In this document: one piece after another, positions 1-10,329 of the stretch | Layout of the letters: every line of letters starts with the position of its first letter | How positions within the stretch are numbered: position 1 is the stretch's first letter | Origin: Hydractinia symbiolongicarpus | Taxonomy: Eukaryota > Cnidaria > Hydrozoa > Anthoathecata > Hydractiniidae | DNA: 64,000 nucleotides | Assembly: GCF_029227915.1 (NCBI RefSeq) | Contig: NC_079886.1 | Location: 19,318,501 to 19,382,500, forward strand | Reading direction: 5' to 3' | The notes under the pieces: generated by a model | The model's database searches: none | Seen by the model: only the letters and a program-made list of their open reading frames with translations | Told to the model about the DNA's origin: nothing | Program-made: the position numbers and the translations under genes

Positions 1-3000
1 AAGATGACAATATTTAAGCCTTAACATTTAAATAAAACCGAAAAAAAAGATATACATACGAAATCACAACCGTTTCGTTTCTCTCCCTGTTTATGTTATA
101 ATCAAAACATAAATCTGTACCCATATTTATACTCTTTTTTCAACCTGTCTATATCTAATCTTGCAAAATATTGCATCGTGTCATTAAAACAACCTTTGTC
201 AGAAAAGCCCTATTAATTGACCTCCCTTTTGACTAGCAATTACAACATTAAATTGTTTAACAGACTGTAAAACAGATGGAAAACGTTGTCAAAACAGGTA
301 ATGACGTCAAGTCACTACAAATAGCTCTATCAGGATATCTAGCCGACTTAAGCAAGTTTAAATTCTAGCTTGAAAAGAAGCAGGATGTGCTTCTTAATAT
401 ATAATTTCCACATCAATCTATAACAGCTTACTAATAACAATAATCCCTCTCTTAATTCATTAAATCATTTCGTAAGTTTCTATGACCTCCAAAATCATGA
501 TTTAAGACGATTTGACATAACACCTAAATACTGCCAGCAATATAATGCTACTGAATTATGGTCATTATGTCGGATGAATTAATTTTTTCGGTTTTCATTT
601 CTGTTTTGGAAAGTATCTAAGACTCACATTAGACAGGTGTGGCTCCTATAAAAATTATGTATGAAATAAACAGTTCACGTGAAATCATATTAGTTTGTGT
701 CCTTATTTTCAGCTTCAAGGAATTATTTTTCCAATTTTTTGTGTTTTTACTAGAAAAAAGTGAAAAACCAGTAACAGCCTTGCCATAGCTTCTATTTTAT
801 TGCTTTACCCAATCTTAGCCTCCTTGTTTTTTATATTTTTTAATTTCATTCTTAAAATTGGCTTCGTCCTTTCTTGAAATAGAATGTTTTCTGTTTCAAA
901 CATTTGTTATTTTGTGTATTTCTAAACCTTTCACAACGAAAACAAAAAATACTTTTCATTCCAAAAGTTGTTTACCTCCTATCACCAACACAACATGGAC
1001 ATATTATACTCTTTCGAATTTTCCGAAACCTTCACAATTTCTATTTTTAAGTTTAATCAGTGCGTACCTTGCATCCCCCGCTTATTAGAAGAATCCAATA
1101 AATACATTCAAGCCAATTAAAAGCATACGTTATCTAATGTCTAAAATCTTTCAATTTCATCGGACGAGACACTTTTTAATTTTCCATGTAACGGGTTTAA
1201 AACAGGTTTTTTTGATTTGAAAGAAGTTCGTATTGCTGACATTATTTAATAATTTATTATTTAATAACAGTTCAGATAAAAATAATAGGACTTTACTTTC
1301 TAAATACTGATATTTCATAAAGACTACAATTACTTTTTCGTTGTCTCTTTTCAGACGGACTGAACAACATCCCGTGCATTTAGTGCAGTTTCCGTCTCTG
1401 TCACACATATATTATACATTATCATTATTTTTCATCTTACTTTTTATTATTTTTTTTTTCTAACACAGTCGATTTCTAATAGCTTGACGCTAACTTATTT
1501 TAAGCCATATTCTATAAAGTTTTTAGGCCATTCTATAACGAAATCAACATTTCAAAATTATTATTAATATTTTTACCCTTCAAAGTCGTAAAAAATGCGA
1601 AATGTCAACTGACCTTGCTGAAGTAGATATGCAGATTTCATTAATTTGATTGAATTATATTACTCTGACCGCATTATAAAAATTTATTTTAAATTTAATC
1701 ATGGACATTGATCTTGCAATAGATTGAAAGGTATCTAGGTGGTATTTAATTCATCGTTTTACGTAAATTTAGTTAAAGGGTTTGAAACGAACTTGAAATT
1801 AAAATTGACGCTTTACATACGTAAATCACTGCTTGATCATAACAGAATTGGAAGACAAAACCAAAAGCGGTGACATAGGTAACTGCAAAATAGATTTTTT
1901 GACAAAGTGTAAAATACAGTCCAGTCTCGCTACTCCGGACTGTTAATAGGGCTGGCATAAAATTCGTGACTTTCAAATAACGAGATTACACTAGGGAACA
2001 AATCGAGATGGCATGGTTACAATTTTTTTGACAAGTTGCGATGTCATAAAAGAGAATATAATGCGTCGCGGCGCGTTTTCACCATAGAGTAGCCGCTAAA
2101 TGATTTATACTGACTTTAGGTTTGCCACATGACGCTGCGGCAAGACTGTTTCGAAACAGTCGAAAGAAAGCCCTTACATGCCGTGATGGTTGAAGCACAT
2201 ATTCAGTATATTCATAGAATTATTACGCAATAAAAAGATAAAGGAATGCAACTTTACCTTTATCTTAAACTGAAATAGGATTTGAAGATGTTCATGGTGA
2301 ACTTGCCTCTATGCGACATTTTTTATTCATAGATAACGACTATAATTTCTCGCAACGGACGAAAGATTCGTTTGAAAAAAAGAATAATTCGTGATAGTTG
2401 GACATAGTGGGCTGCTAATGCTAACAGCACAAGTTTTGTGTTATAAATAGCGCATAGTTCGATATAACGAGAGTTTACTGTAAATTGTAATAGCGTAGAA
2501 TTATTTTTGCGACTTTCGACAATTTGCAATATAAATATCTGCGGAAAAAAAGTCACAAAACGATGATAAGTCGAGAAATTTTTATTCGAGAGTGAGAAAG
2601 AACGAAAAGGATTCCAAACAGAGCTAAGGGTGAACAATTTAGAGGCCGCTTATATGCTTTTTGAACATCATAACTGAAATAAACCATCAGTTGTTTTTCG
2701 AAAGAATTCGATATTTCCATTGGTTTTCACCGGAAATCTTTCGTTTCTAAACCCGTTTTTGGCCACCTGATTAGTGGGCACAGTCTGATGGAAAATCTAA
2801 TACCTTTTGGTCTGTATCTTAATACTTCAAAGTTAATTGATCGTGAGTTGTGGATAATAGACGGAATGTTGGTATTTTGCCCCTGTTCGATGCCGATTCG
2901 TGTCATTAAGAGTGTAAGGGTTAAAACTTTTCATACCTGAGCGTAAATTTTAAAAAAATTTGTGGATTTGTAAATGTTTGATCAAGGCAATCCGTGTCAG

Positions 3001-4985
3001 TAACTTGCATATTTAACAGAAGTATGACAATAAAACTTGCTGCATGGATTTTAAAAACCTGTATTGCGAGAAAGACCAATTGTTTAAAATTTTTTTGGGA
3101 AAATTTCATGTTTGTGATAAAGCAGCTTCGTCATTTCTCCTTCCGTTTTTGAATTACGCAAGATCCCTTCTGTATTTTTAAAACCAAAAAAACTCTGGGA
3201 ATGCGTTGACATGTAAATCTCTATTCTAAGTTATCTCTTCTCTAATATTGTGTAAGACGTGTATAAACATATAGGGTGCTAAAATTATGCTGCGAACTGT
3301 CCTAAATTCCCAGAATAATAACGAGATTTAACCTAACTTCAAACTAGGTTACGTTCATATTAATATATGCGTTGAGCATTAACGAATTATTTAAAGTCTT
3401 CCAATTTGAACCCACATCTGAATATTAATTTCTATTTTATTAGAAATGACTGCTGATCGAACCAAATAAATGGTCCGATAACGTCAACTTACGACGAAAA
3501 GAAAAAAAAGCATCTAACATGGCAACAACGTATTACCTAACATCGTACCTTGTGTCAAACATTGTTTTGCATTTCGTAGTATCCGTGATGTGGATACTAA
3601 CCGGCGTAATCGATTATGCGGCGAAAAAGACATTAAATCACAATCTAGAGATCTGCATCAGTTTCACAATGGCAGTTATTATTTTAAGCCGCAAATCAGT
3701 TTTGAATTTGCAATGGTTCTAAGACTATATAAAAACTGCCAGCCATTTCCGAAAAGTAACAATTCTTGAAGCATAGTTGATCAGGCATTTTAACATTTGA
3801 GTTTAAAACGAAAGAATTGAACCTTGCATAAATTTTTAAATAAAAACCTGTTTGTAGACCTGTGCGTGCCTTTTATACACCCTTGCGAAAAAAGATATTG
3901 AATAAACAAATTAATTTATATTAAGTACCCTCTTTATTGAGTAAAGGAGCAGTTAGTGGCATATGGTCGTTTGTTGGAATACGGGCGCTTATTGAACTTT
4001 CAGGCATTTACATGCGCTGGCGTAGAGAATAAAAAGCAGCGAGACAGTATAGATTTCTTGTCAATAAGGTCTTTAATTAGTTTAATTGAAAGATTTTGTA
4101 AACACAATTATGACGGTCACAGTCTAAGCGCCAATGAAATTAATACACAGAATAAAAATCTTAAATTCTGAATTTCATGATAACCAACCATAACCAAGCC
4201 GTTTATTCAGGCATCAAGGTAATCTGTTTGGGTAATTGCAGTTCATTTACAACAATTTAAACTAATTACAAATACATTAAGTAAGCCTTGGTGATATCCA
4301 GGTGGTTCTTTATTTATACTCTTGTATACATCTGACATCTGACAAAAATCGAATTTTGAATATTCGGCAAATTTTAATGTTTGTTTCTACAAATAGTTAT
4401 ATTGATTATTTTTGCATTAGCTTTTATGCAATTTGAACTTTTAATGTTTGCCATGAACTTAGATTATTTAATTAGATTTCAACAAAAGAGTGAATTTCTA
4501 TAATGTGGCTGTCAAGCGAGAAAAAAGGCAGTATATATATTGATAGCTCTTACGGCAATGACAAGTTTTATTAGGTTATCTGTTCTAGGTCACGTCTGGA
4601 AAAGAAATACATGTCGATGCAATAGGATACTGTTTGAATAGGTAGATATTTTTAAAATGACTTTAAAATGAATTTTCAATCAAAGTCTTAATCAAGTTTA
4701 GAATGTCAATTAGAGGTTTTATCCGATCTGTTTAAGTATTTGGCTAGCATATATGTATATAAATGTTTTTTAATAAGTTTAAGAAAAGTGATTTCTCAAC
4801 ATACATAGTAACAGAGAAAAGTTACCTTAGGTCATTTTGTCATAAAAAAACTGTCGATTTTGTTTGTCCAAATCGTTGTATATCCTACCGCTTTAAGATC
4901 CCATTCACAGACCACCTTCGCAGAACCACCATAATAGAAGTACCAAAAGGACTGAAGAGACTATTGTTAGTTAAAAAATCGAAAT
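1..4985. other. AT-rich stretch, no supported gene
   Basis: I find no coding region, RNA gene or repeat that I can support here. Open frames are short (up to about 100 codons), of low complexity and without recognisable motifs. The best looking is a 67-codon frame at 3519-3722. It has a fair start context and is followed by AATAAA-like signals near 3840 and 3898, but it matches no family I know. Distal exons or regulatory DNA of a neighbouring gene cannot be excluded. Confidence 0.5.
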
Positions 4986-5023
4986 AAATATAATAATAAT
5001 TGATATTGAATTTTATACAGCAA

Positions 5024-5680
5024 CTCCATATACGTGTGTGTGTGTGTCTGTGTGTGTGTGTGTCTGTAACAGGCAAAGTGCATGTGGTTATTTTCCTTGA
5101 TGTAGCCGAAAAAGTTATGTCTCAAATGTTACATTTTCTGACGTTACTGCGCGACGTCAATATCATTACTTAAACGTCAATATCTTATATCACATTATTG
5201 AAGCCATTACAGTGCCCTTAAAACTTTAAGGCCAAATAACTTGCAAACGAGGTGGTGTCGTCTATTCACGACGTGGATAAGTTTCTCAAACCTAGTTCCC
5301 CGAATCCTTTTTGTAATAGACTGGTTGATTACATCATCAAAAAACATTAAAACCCGAATATCTCTGCAACTGCTTGTCAAAGATGCATGATGATCCTATC
5401 CTTTTTCTTAATTAGTGTTTCAAGATCTATACAACAGATAAAAGAATTTCTAAAGAAACATTTTTTGTATTTTGAAATTTTAAAACCCTTATATCTCTTT
5501 CTGTGTTTGTCAACAGCACGTGATACTATACATTTTTCTCATCAGCGTTTCAAACTCTTCATATCACAGGAAACGGATAAACAAAATTCGCCAATGTTCT
5601 ATGCACTGCTGACGTCAGCAAAACACCTAAAACAACCTATTTTTCTGTTATTTTTCTCACAAAAGAGATTTTTCGACTAT
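5024..5680 (+). mobile_element. Truncated non-autonomous Helitron copy
   Basis: This is a degenerate copy of the family seen complete at 44228-44957. Shared blocks appear in the same order: a TG-rich start followed by CTGTAACAGGCAAAGTG, the phrase GATGTAGCCGAAAAA, a GACGTCAATATC block, the 'AAACGAGGTGGTG' block, the 'CCCGAATCC' block, CATCATCAAAAAAC, AATATCTCTGCAAC, and a final GCTGACGTCAGCAAAAC block near 5610. Neither the TC 5' end nor the CTAG 3' end with its hairpin is preserved, so both termini have been lost. It has no coding capacity. Confidence 0.7.
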
Positions 5681-5699
5681 TTTTGTAATGAAAAATCTG

Positions 5700-6676
5700 A
5701 CAAATTTTGTGGCTGATAAAAACGTCTCGTCTTGTTATAAATTTAAAAATCAAATTTTCTGGTGATTCTAGTGTTAGACCCAATGGTTCTGCTTAATGTA
5801 CTAGTAATATTGAATGTTCTAGTGATTTTGAATTAAAAAATGAATGCTTCTGATGAATATCCTGGTGAAATAGAACTTTCTAGAACTTTTTTGAGAATAA
5901 AAAGTTGCTCTTTTAATTTAAGATCATAAAAGTAATAATGATTTATATTTTTAGTTTTGCTAAATTTCAACTTGATAAGATAATAAAGAGGTATTAACGT
6001 CACAAAGTAAAGACCTAATTACAATGCCCAATGAGTAGTTAAAACAGTTTGTTCACCTTTTTACTCAATATCGAACATTGGTTCTTGTTATACATTTTGA
6101 TAACGGAGCAAAGTGGTTTTTACAAACAGGAAAACAAATTGCTACGTGTGTGATTAGGGCAATTTTCCCACACTGCCATATTACAATAGCGCAACATAAA
6201 CTGCTTTGGTGGTTAGCATTAGGTAGTATTTTCCGAGTTAAAAGCGCAAAACGGATTTACGGTATGGACCTTAAAACAGTCATAATATATTACTATCACA
6301 AGGATATGCACCAAACAATTTAAACGTCAGAATTACAACACCATCTTATTTTACCAGGATATTAAAACTCAACACCTCATCAGAATCACCAGAGGTCCCC
6401 CAGAATCACTAGAATACTACATTTTACCAGGTATTTCATCTGAAGCATCTGTTTTAACGCTGGAATTCCCAGAACATTTGATATCACCATGATGTTCCCG
6501 AGAACTATACATTTTAGCACTAGAATACTCGATGTAAGCAGGTCATTCAACAAAATTATCAATTTCAACAACAGGATCAACAACAAATTTTATTCTATCA
6601 ACAACACATAAAGATATATATTAGTAAGTTCTGGCGCAACCTCTCTTCTCCTCCTCCTCCTATAGTCTCCAGTATT
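5700..6676. other. Intergenic, no supported gene
   Basis: AT-rich sequence with an 81-codon frame (6078-6323) that has no recognisable motif. A loose cluster of short phrases containing 'CCAG' and 'AGAAT' lies at 6355-6560. No gene is supported. Confidence 0.45.
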
Positions 6677-6894
6677 AATTCCCCGCCTCCTGATGCTGAT
6701 TTGAGGGTTGTTTTAGTCCGTGAACTTCCGTGAATGATATCCTCCGAAGGTTGATAGTGTTAACCCTCTGCCTTCATCGTACTCCTTTGCTGATTGTTTT
6801 AGTGTATAAACCGCTGCGGCAATAAAATCCGTCAAATTTTGAAACGCGCACAGTGTCAATGTCTGTTCGAGTTGAAAAAAATATGATATAATAA

Positions 6895-7113
6895 ATGTGT
6901 ATCAACCATAAATCAAAATTCAAAATGTTTGAAAATGCAGTAGTCATGATATTTATGGCTGGCATTGGTATCTCTCTACCACTTATGGCTATGGCCTTAG
7001 TGCATGAATCGTCGAAGGAGATGAAGAATGATAGATCAATTAAAGATTTGGAGGATCGTGTTCGTGATTTAGAATGGAGCAGGATTTTACGTATCGTTAG
7101 AAACATAATATAA
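6895..7113 (+). CDS. Small single-helix membrane protein with coiled coil
   Basis: A 72-residue frame starts at 6895; an alternative methionine at 6925 gives about 62 residues. A run of hydrophobic residues, roughly residues 13-34 (MIFMAGIGISLPLMAMAL within it), should form one transmembrane helix. It is followed by a charged segment with heptad character (SIKDLEDRVRDLEW), so a short cytoplasmic or lumenal coiled coil is likely. The TATA-like string ATGATATAATAA lies just upstream. It is the first of a close series of small plus-strand frames, a density found nowhere else in the window. I recognise no family. Small membrane proteins of this shape are common in DNA viruses, but that is only an analogy. 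Confidence 0.45.
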   Translation: MCINHKSKFKMFENAVVMIFMAGIGISLPLMAMALVHESSKEMKNDRSIKDLEDRVRDLEWSRILRIVRNII

Positions 7114-7132
7114 ACGATGAAAAAACAGTGCA

Positions 7133-7309
7133 ATGATTATGAATGTGTTCTTGATTAATATGATAGATGCAAATGTGGGAGAAAATTTGTGGTGCAAGGT
7201 AAAATATTATGTTGGCATTCTTATCCTAAATATATGTTGTATAATGGTGGTTTTTGTAAGTGCTTGGCGACCAAATAAAAGTATTGATCGAAGAAAATTG
7301 TATAAATAA
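7133..7309 (+). CDS. 58-residue membrane protein, ends 1 base before next gene
   Basis: Reading from the ATG at 7133 gives 58 codons and a TAA at 7307-7309. The middle (about residues 24-46, KYYVGILILNICCIMVVFV) is a strong transmembrane segment. It is followed by a short basic tail containing W-R-P-NKSID-RRK. The stop is followed after one base by the ATG at 7311, so the two genes are packed tightly. The tail has a relative in another frame at 7745-7806, where W-P-K-NKSID is encoded, and 16 bases of DNA are identical between the two places. No family is recognised. The tight packing and the repeated tail are the main support that it is real. Confidence 0.4.
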   Translation: MIMNVFLINMIDANVGENLWCKVKYYVGILILNICCIMVVFVSAWRPNKSIDRRKLYK

Positions 7310-7310
7310 A

Positions 7311-7763
7311 ATGACTGTTAAAGAATAGTATATACCGGAACATCTCAAAGCTGAGGAGATGTGCATCATAGCTTTTAAAAAGAACTATCACATGCTTGAT
7401 TATATTCCAGATGACATCAAAACGCACGACATGTGCGTCGGAGCTTTTGAAAACAGTTATTGGATGCTCAAGTATATCACGGATCGATTCAATACTCGGG
7501 AAATGTATATCAGGGTCATTCAGGGATGTCCTTTGTTACTCAAATATGTTTCAGATTATTATAAAACAAAGGAAATGTGTGTTGAAGCCGTTGAAATGAA
7601 GCCCTGGCTGCTCAAGTATGTTCTTGATCATCTAGTAAACCAGGAAATTGTATTGATGCTATTAGGGAGTAGCCCTACATATTACAATCTATCTCACAAT
7701 GGTTTTGCTCATCATCATGAATTTGTTTCAATGCATCTGGTATTTTTTTTGGCCAAAAAATAA
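7311..7763 (+). pseudogene. DUF4116-like repeat protein, early nonsense codon
   Basis: The frame from 7359 to 7763 encodes at least four units of about 24 residues with the pattern (E/D)MC-x2-A-x6-L-x-Y-x2-D-x3-T. The units begin near 7359, 7428, 7494 and 7569, and key strings are MLDYIPDDIKTH, MLKYITDRFNTR, LLKYVSDYYKTK and LLKYVLDHL. This matches the short helical repeat I know as DUF4116, found in protists, some bacteria and large DNA viruses, with unknown function. Upstream in the same frame, an ATG at 7311 is followed by TAG at 7326-7328 and then by YIPEHLKAEEMC, which looks like the end of another unit. The original start was therefore probably at or upstream of 7311 and has been cut off by a stop. 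The methionine at 7359 could still serve as a start. At the 3' end another frame continues to 7806. Confidence 0.6.
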
Positions 7764-7792
7764 AAGTATTGATCAAATAAAAAATAAAATAA

Positions 7793-7987
7793 ATGAGCAT
7801 GTTTAAATTTGGAGATAAAATGATCAAATCAATAGAATTTTACAGTAATGTCACACGGTACAATATCTCTAATGTGAAACTTGAAAACCTAATGATGAGT
7901 GATTCCATAACAGCAAACAAAGGTAAAGATAAACGCTTTGTGATTGGATATCATCACCAAGACGGCAAATATCACCGTTACCAATAA
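7793..7987 (+). CDS. Small hypothetical protein, 64 residues
   Basis: A short frame begins MSMFKFGDKMIKSIEF and ends GYHHQDGKYHRYQ. It is basic and soluble, with no transmembrane segment. It starts 29 bases after the stop of the DUF4116-like gene and overlaps the 3' end of that gene's alternative frame. I do not recognise a family. Support comes from its position in the close-packed same-strand series and its balanced amino-acid composition. Confidence 0.35.
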   Translation: MSMFKFGDKMIKSIEFYSNVTRYNISNVKLENLMMSDSITANKGKDKRFVIGYHHQDGKYHRYQ

Positions 7988-8049
7988 AACCCCCTAAAAA
8001 AATCTATTCTCAGGGCATCTCTAAATATAATCTGAATTCAGCGTTCATC

Positions 8050-8330
8050 ATGTCGTTCGATCTTGGTGATTATCCTGAATTTTTAGAAAAATATCAGGAA
8101 ATTTTAAAAAAGTGGAGTGGGAAAGTGGGGCTTGCTTCACCAACCTAGCTGTAAAGAAAGATCATTTTATCAACCCCGAATTGAAAGAATGGGACTATAA
8201 AATTAGAACCAATTTTCATCAGAATAAAATACTGCAGAAAGGTTGTGAGTGTATGGTCATCATAAAAATAGAAAGAATTTATAAACAAGGGTGCAACTAT
8301 TACATCCAAGATTATTTGGAAGAGTGTTAA
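8050..8330 (+). CDS. Two-frame gene with slippery heptamer at junction
   Basis: The frame from the ATG at 8050 starts MSFDLGDYPEFLEKYQEILKK and would stop at a TAG at about 8149. The -1 frame is open from the junction to 8330, with a protein-like composition (FINPELKEWDYKIRTNF, YYIQDYLEEC). The junction is ATT TTA AAA AAG in the zero frame. It contains both T-TTA-AAA and A-AAA-AAG, two canonical -1 slippery heptamers in the correct phase. A -1 shift there would give a single product of about 93 residues. The alternative is a one-base loss from the A run, either a real mutation or a base-calling error. No downstream pseudoknot was established. No family is recognised. Confidence 0.45.
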
Positions 8331-8456
8331 CATAAAGAGGTTGATAGGTATGGCGCTAATTACTAATCTAAGGATGATGATGACGACGAGAGCTTAGCTA
8401 TGTTGTTAAGATTTTATATAGTTGATAAGAAACTATATATAAGGAACTATAAGTAA

Positions 8457-8750
8457 ATGAATATACTTCGAAAAGAAGCAAAATTACTACATGTTCCTCG
8501 TTACTCTACACTAAATAAGGACGATCTTGTTGAGGCAATTCGCAAAGCAAAGTACAAGGATATTTCAACGCAAACAGACGGTCCTCATTGCAAACCTTGT
8601 GTTGAAATTGCATATGAAAAAAATCTTGAGATATATTTACAAGATCTCGTTAAAAAATTGCAAAGCATAGTACATGATGGGAATCTACAGATCAATGCTG
8701 ATACTGGTGATGTGATTGGTTGCGAGATCGATTATACACGCATCATGTAG
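8457..8750 (+). CDS. SAP-like domain protein, 97 residues
   Basis: The N-terminal 35 residues fit the helix-turn-helix pattern of SAP/HeH DNA-binding motifs: LRKEAKLLHVPRYSTLNKDD followed by LVEAIRKAK. These families bind DNA or chromatin through two short helices. Next comes a short linker containing ISTQTD and then a CKPC pair. A C-terminal helical half of about 45 residues has no match I know. A TATA-like sequence (CTATATATAAGG) lies about 25 bases before the ATG. It is the last plus-strand gene of the island and faces the convergent decayed gene whose stop is at 8880. Small SAP proteins occur in eukaryotic DNA viruses and large transposons, which suits the context but does not prove it. 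Confidence 0.5.
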   Translation: MNILRKEAKLLHVPRYSTLNKDDLVEAIRKAKYKDISTQTDGPHCKPCVEIAYEKNLEIYLQDLVKKLQSIVHDGNLQINADTGDVIGCEIDYTRIM

Positions 8751-8879
8751 TTTTGTTAGAATATATTTCCTATAAAACTTATACCGGACTATATCGAATA
8801 GGCAGGCGGGGAATTTAAGTAGTGCCAGCATATTGTACAGATTGAATTTGTTTTAAAAACTTCATCCTTACCTTCCTGC

Positions 8880-9830
8880 CTACCTTTCCAGTAACTGGGC
8901 AGGCTCCTGGTCGTTTATATTATTGACGATACGCTTAACTCGTTGGTGTATTTGCTCTTTTAACACCATATATCGCTGTTTATTACATAATTAGACTGAA
9001 TTCATAGTCACTGATAACGCCGTCGCAGATTGCTTTCGAAATGAGATCAATGACAGATTTTAACTTTGATTCAGCAAATAGTCTTTCATGTTCTTGTGAT
9101 TTCGTGCTTAATCGTTTCAAAGCATTCCTCAGGCCGGCTTGCCCGATTCCCACAGTTATTGCAGTGCCTCCTATGGCAATGCATAGAGGAGCTCTAAATC
9201 TTGTTGCTAAGACCTCAATTCCAACGCCCGTAGTGATGACATTGACGCTTAAAAGTCCATGGTCACAGTTGTGAACCTAAGTGCCATGCATCTTAAACTT
9301 TTTTCTCAAGCCTCTTCAACTTAGCCTCTGCCTTAGCAATCTATCATAGAGGATTATTTTACTTTGCAAGTTTTTTAAATTCCCCTTTATGGTTTGAAGT
9401 TTCCGATTAAGTCCTCTTCTCTTGCGTTCCGTAAACACTTCTTCTTCGCTTCCAAAGAAAGTATCTATGAAACCTGTCATTTCATCAGCAACATTCTCAA
9501 GCAATGGCATCATATCTATATCATCTGCCTTCTTGATCACCTTATTTATTTGATTCGAAAGTTGTCAATCCACTTCCATTTTATTGGGCATAGTAGTATA
9601 AGTTGTTAAGCCTAGATCCCTCACAAGATCAGCCTTCAGGTTCTTTGTTATTACACTGACCGATCTGAATTCCCCGTTATTTTTATACACAGAGTCAGTT
9701 ATATCTACATCTTTAAAGATAAGGTGACCTGTCTCTTACTTCAATCGAAAATTATTATAATGTCTCACATTTGGTTTAATATTTAGTCCCTTCTTCAGAT
9801 GGTCATAGAAAGAATCGATTTTCGTCCGTA
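8880..9830 (-). pseudogene. Decayed gene, virus/mobile-type membrane protein of unknown family
   Basis: Reading the minus strand from about 9830, one protein can be followed to a stop at 8880-8882 through several breaks. The first part contains SFYDHLKKGLNIKP, then a stop, then HLIFKDVDITDSVYKNNG and KADLVRDLGLTTYTT. After another stop there is a long open piece (9316-9540) with KADDIDMMPLLENVADEM and coiled-coil sequence. A frameshift near 9340 and one more stop near 9275 follow. Then comes a glycine-rich hydrophobic stretch (VITTGVGIEVLATRF, GGTAITVGIGQAG) likely to insert in a membrane. A helical tail follows (KSQEHERLFAESKL, ICDGVISDYEF), and then a one-base frameshift near 8984. I believe proteins with this last motif are widespread in cnidarian genomes as multicopy genes, but I cannot name the family. 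At least two frameshifts and three stops make this copy dead. Confidence 0.55.
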
Positions 9831-9997
9831 TATATTAATATTGCTGAAATGGCTTGTGGAAAAAATAGAATAAAAAGTTCATACGATTAAAATTAAAAGA
9901 ATTAAAACGACAGAACTGTAATAGATATAACCTATTTTCAAAATATATAAAAATCTAATTAAGATTTCGGATTACATCCGAGATCTTAAACGGGCTG

Positions 9998-10320
9998 TCT
10001 TCTTCTTCTTCTTCTTCTTCTTCTTCTTCTTCTTCTTCTTCTTCTTCTTCTTCTTCTTCTTCTTCTTCTTCTTCTTCTTCTTCTTCTTCTTCTTCTTCTT
10101 CTTCTTCTTCTTCTTCTTCTTCTTCTTCTTCTTCTTCTTCTTCTTCTTCTTCTTCTTCTTCTTCTTCTTCTTCTTCTTCTTCTTCTTCTTCTTCTTCTTC
10201 TTCTTCTTCTTCTTCTTCTTCTTCTTCTCCTTCTTCTTCTTCTTCTTCTTCTTCTTCTTCTTCTTCTTCTTCTTCTTCTTCTTCTTCTTCTTCTTCTTCT
10301 TCTTCTTCTTCTTCTTCTTC
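9998..10320. repeat. (TTC)n/(GAA)n microsatellite, about 107 units
   Basis: This is 323 bases of TTC with a single visible interruption near 10229 (TCC). Open frames across it (poly-Glu, poly-Lys or poly-Arg) are artefacts of the repeat. Long GAA/TTC tracts are known to form triplex (H-DNA) and to slow replication and transcription. The tract begins about 170 bases beyond the 5' side of the decayed minus-strand gene. Confidence 0.97.
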
Positions 10321-10329
10321 GTTCGGGAC

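Larger units (their letters stand above)
6677..8815. repeat. Candidate inverted terminal motif bracketing small-gene island
   Basis: The 12-mer AATTCCCCGCCT at 6677-6688 recurs in inverted orientation at 8804-8815 (AGGCGGGGAATT). Flanking bases are partly alike: TTAATTCCCCGCCTCCT against TTAAATTCCCCGCCTGCCT. The pair encloses all the plus-strand genes of the island. It could be a worn terminal inverted repeat. Against this, the convergent minus-strand gene lies outside it, and no target duplication is obvious. Twelve bases of this composition could also match by chance. Confidence 0.35.

Noticed and set aside
858-1088. 76-codon frame rich in F, S and T
   Set aside because: Low complexity, no methionine codon at the start, no recognisable family.
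3519-3722. 67-codon frame with fair start context and downstream AATAAA-like signals
   Set aside because: No motif, no second exon, and a length expected by chance in AT-rich DNA.
9041-9274. 77-codon plus-strand frame
   Set aside because: The opposite strand carries the recognisable decayed gene; this frame is its shadow.
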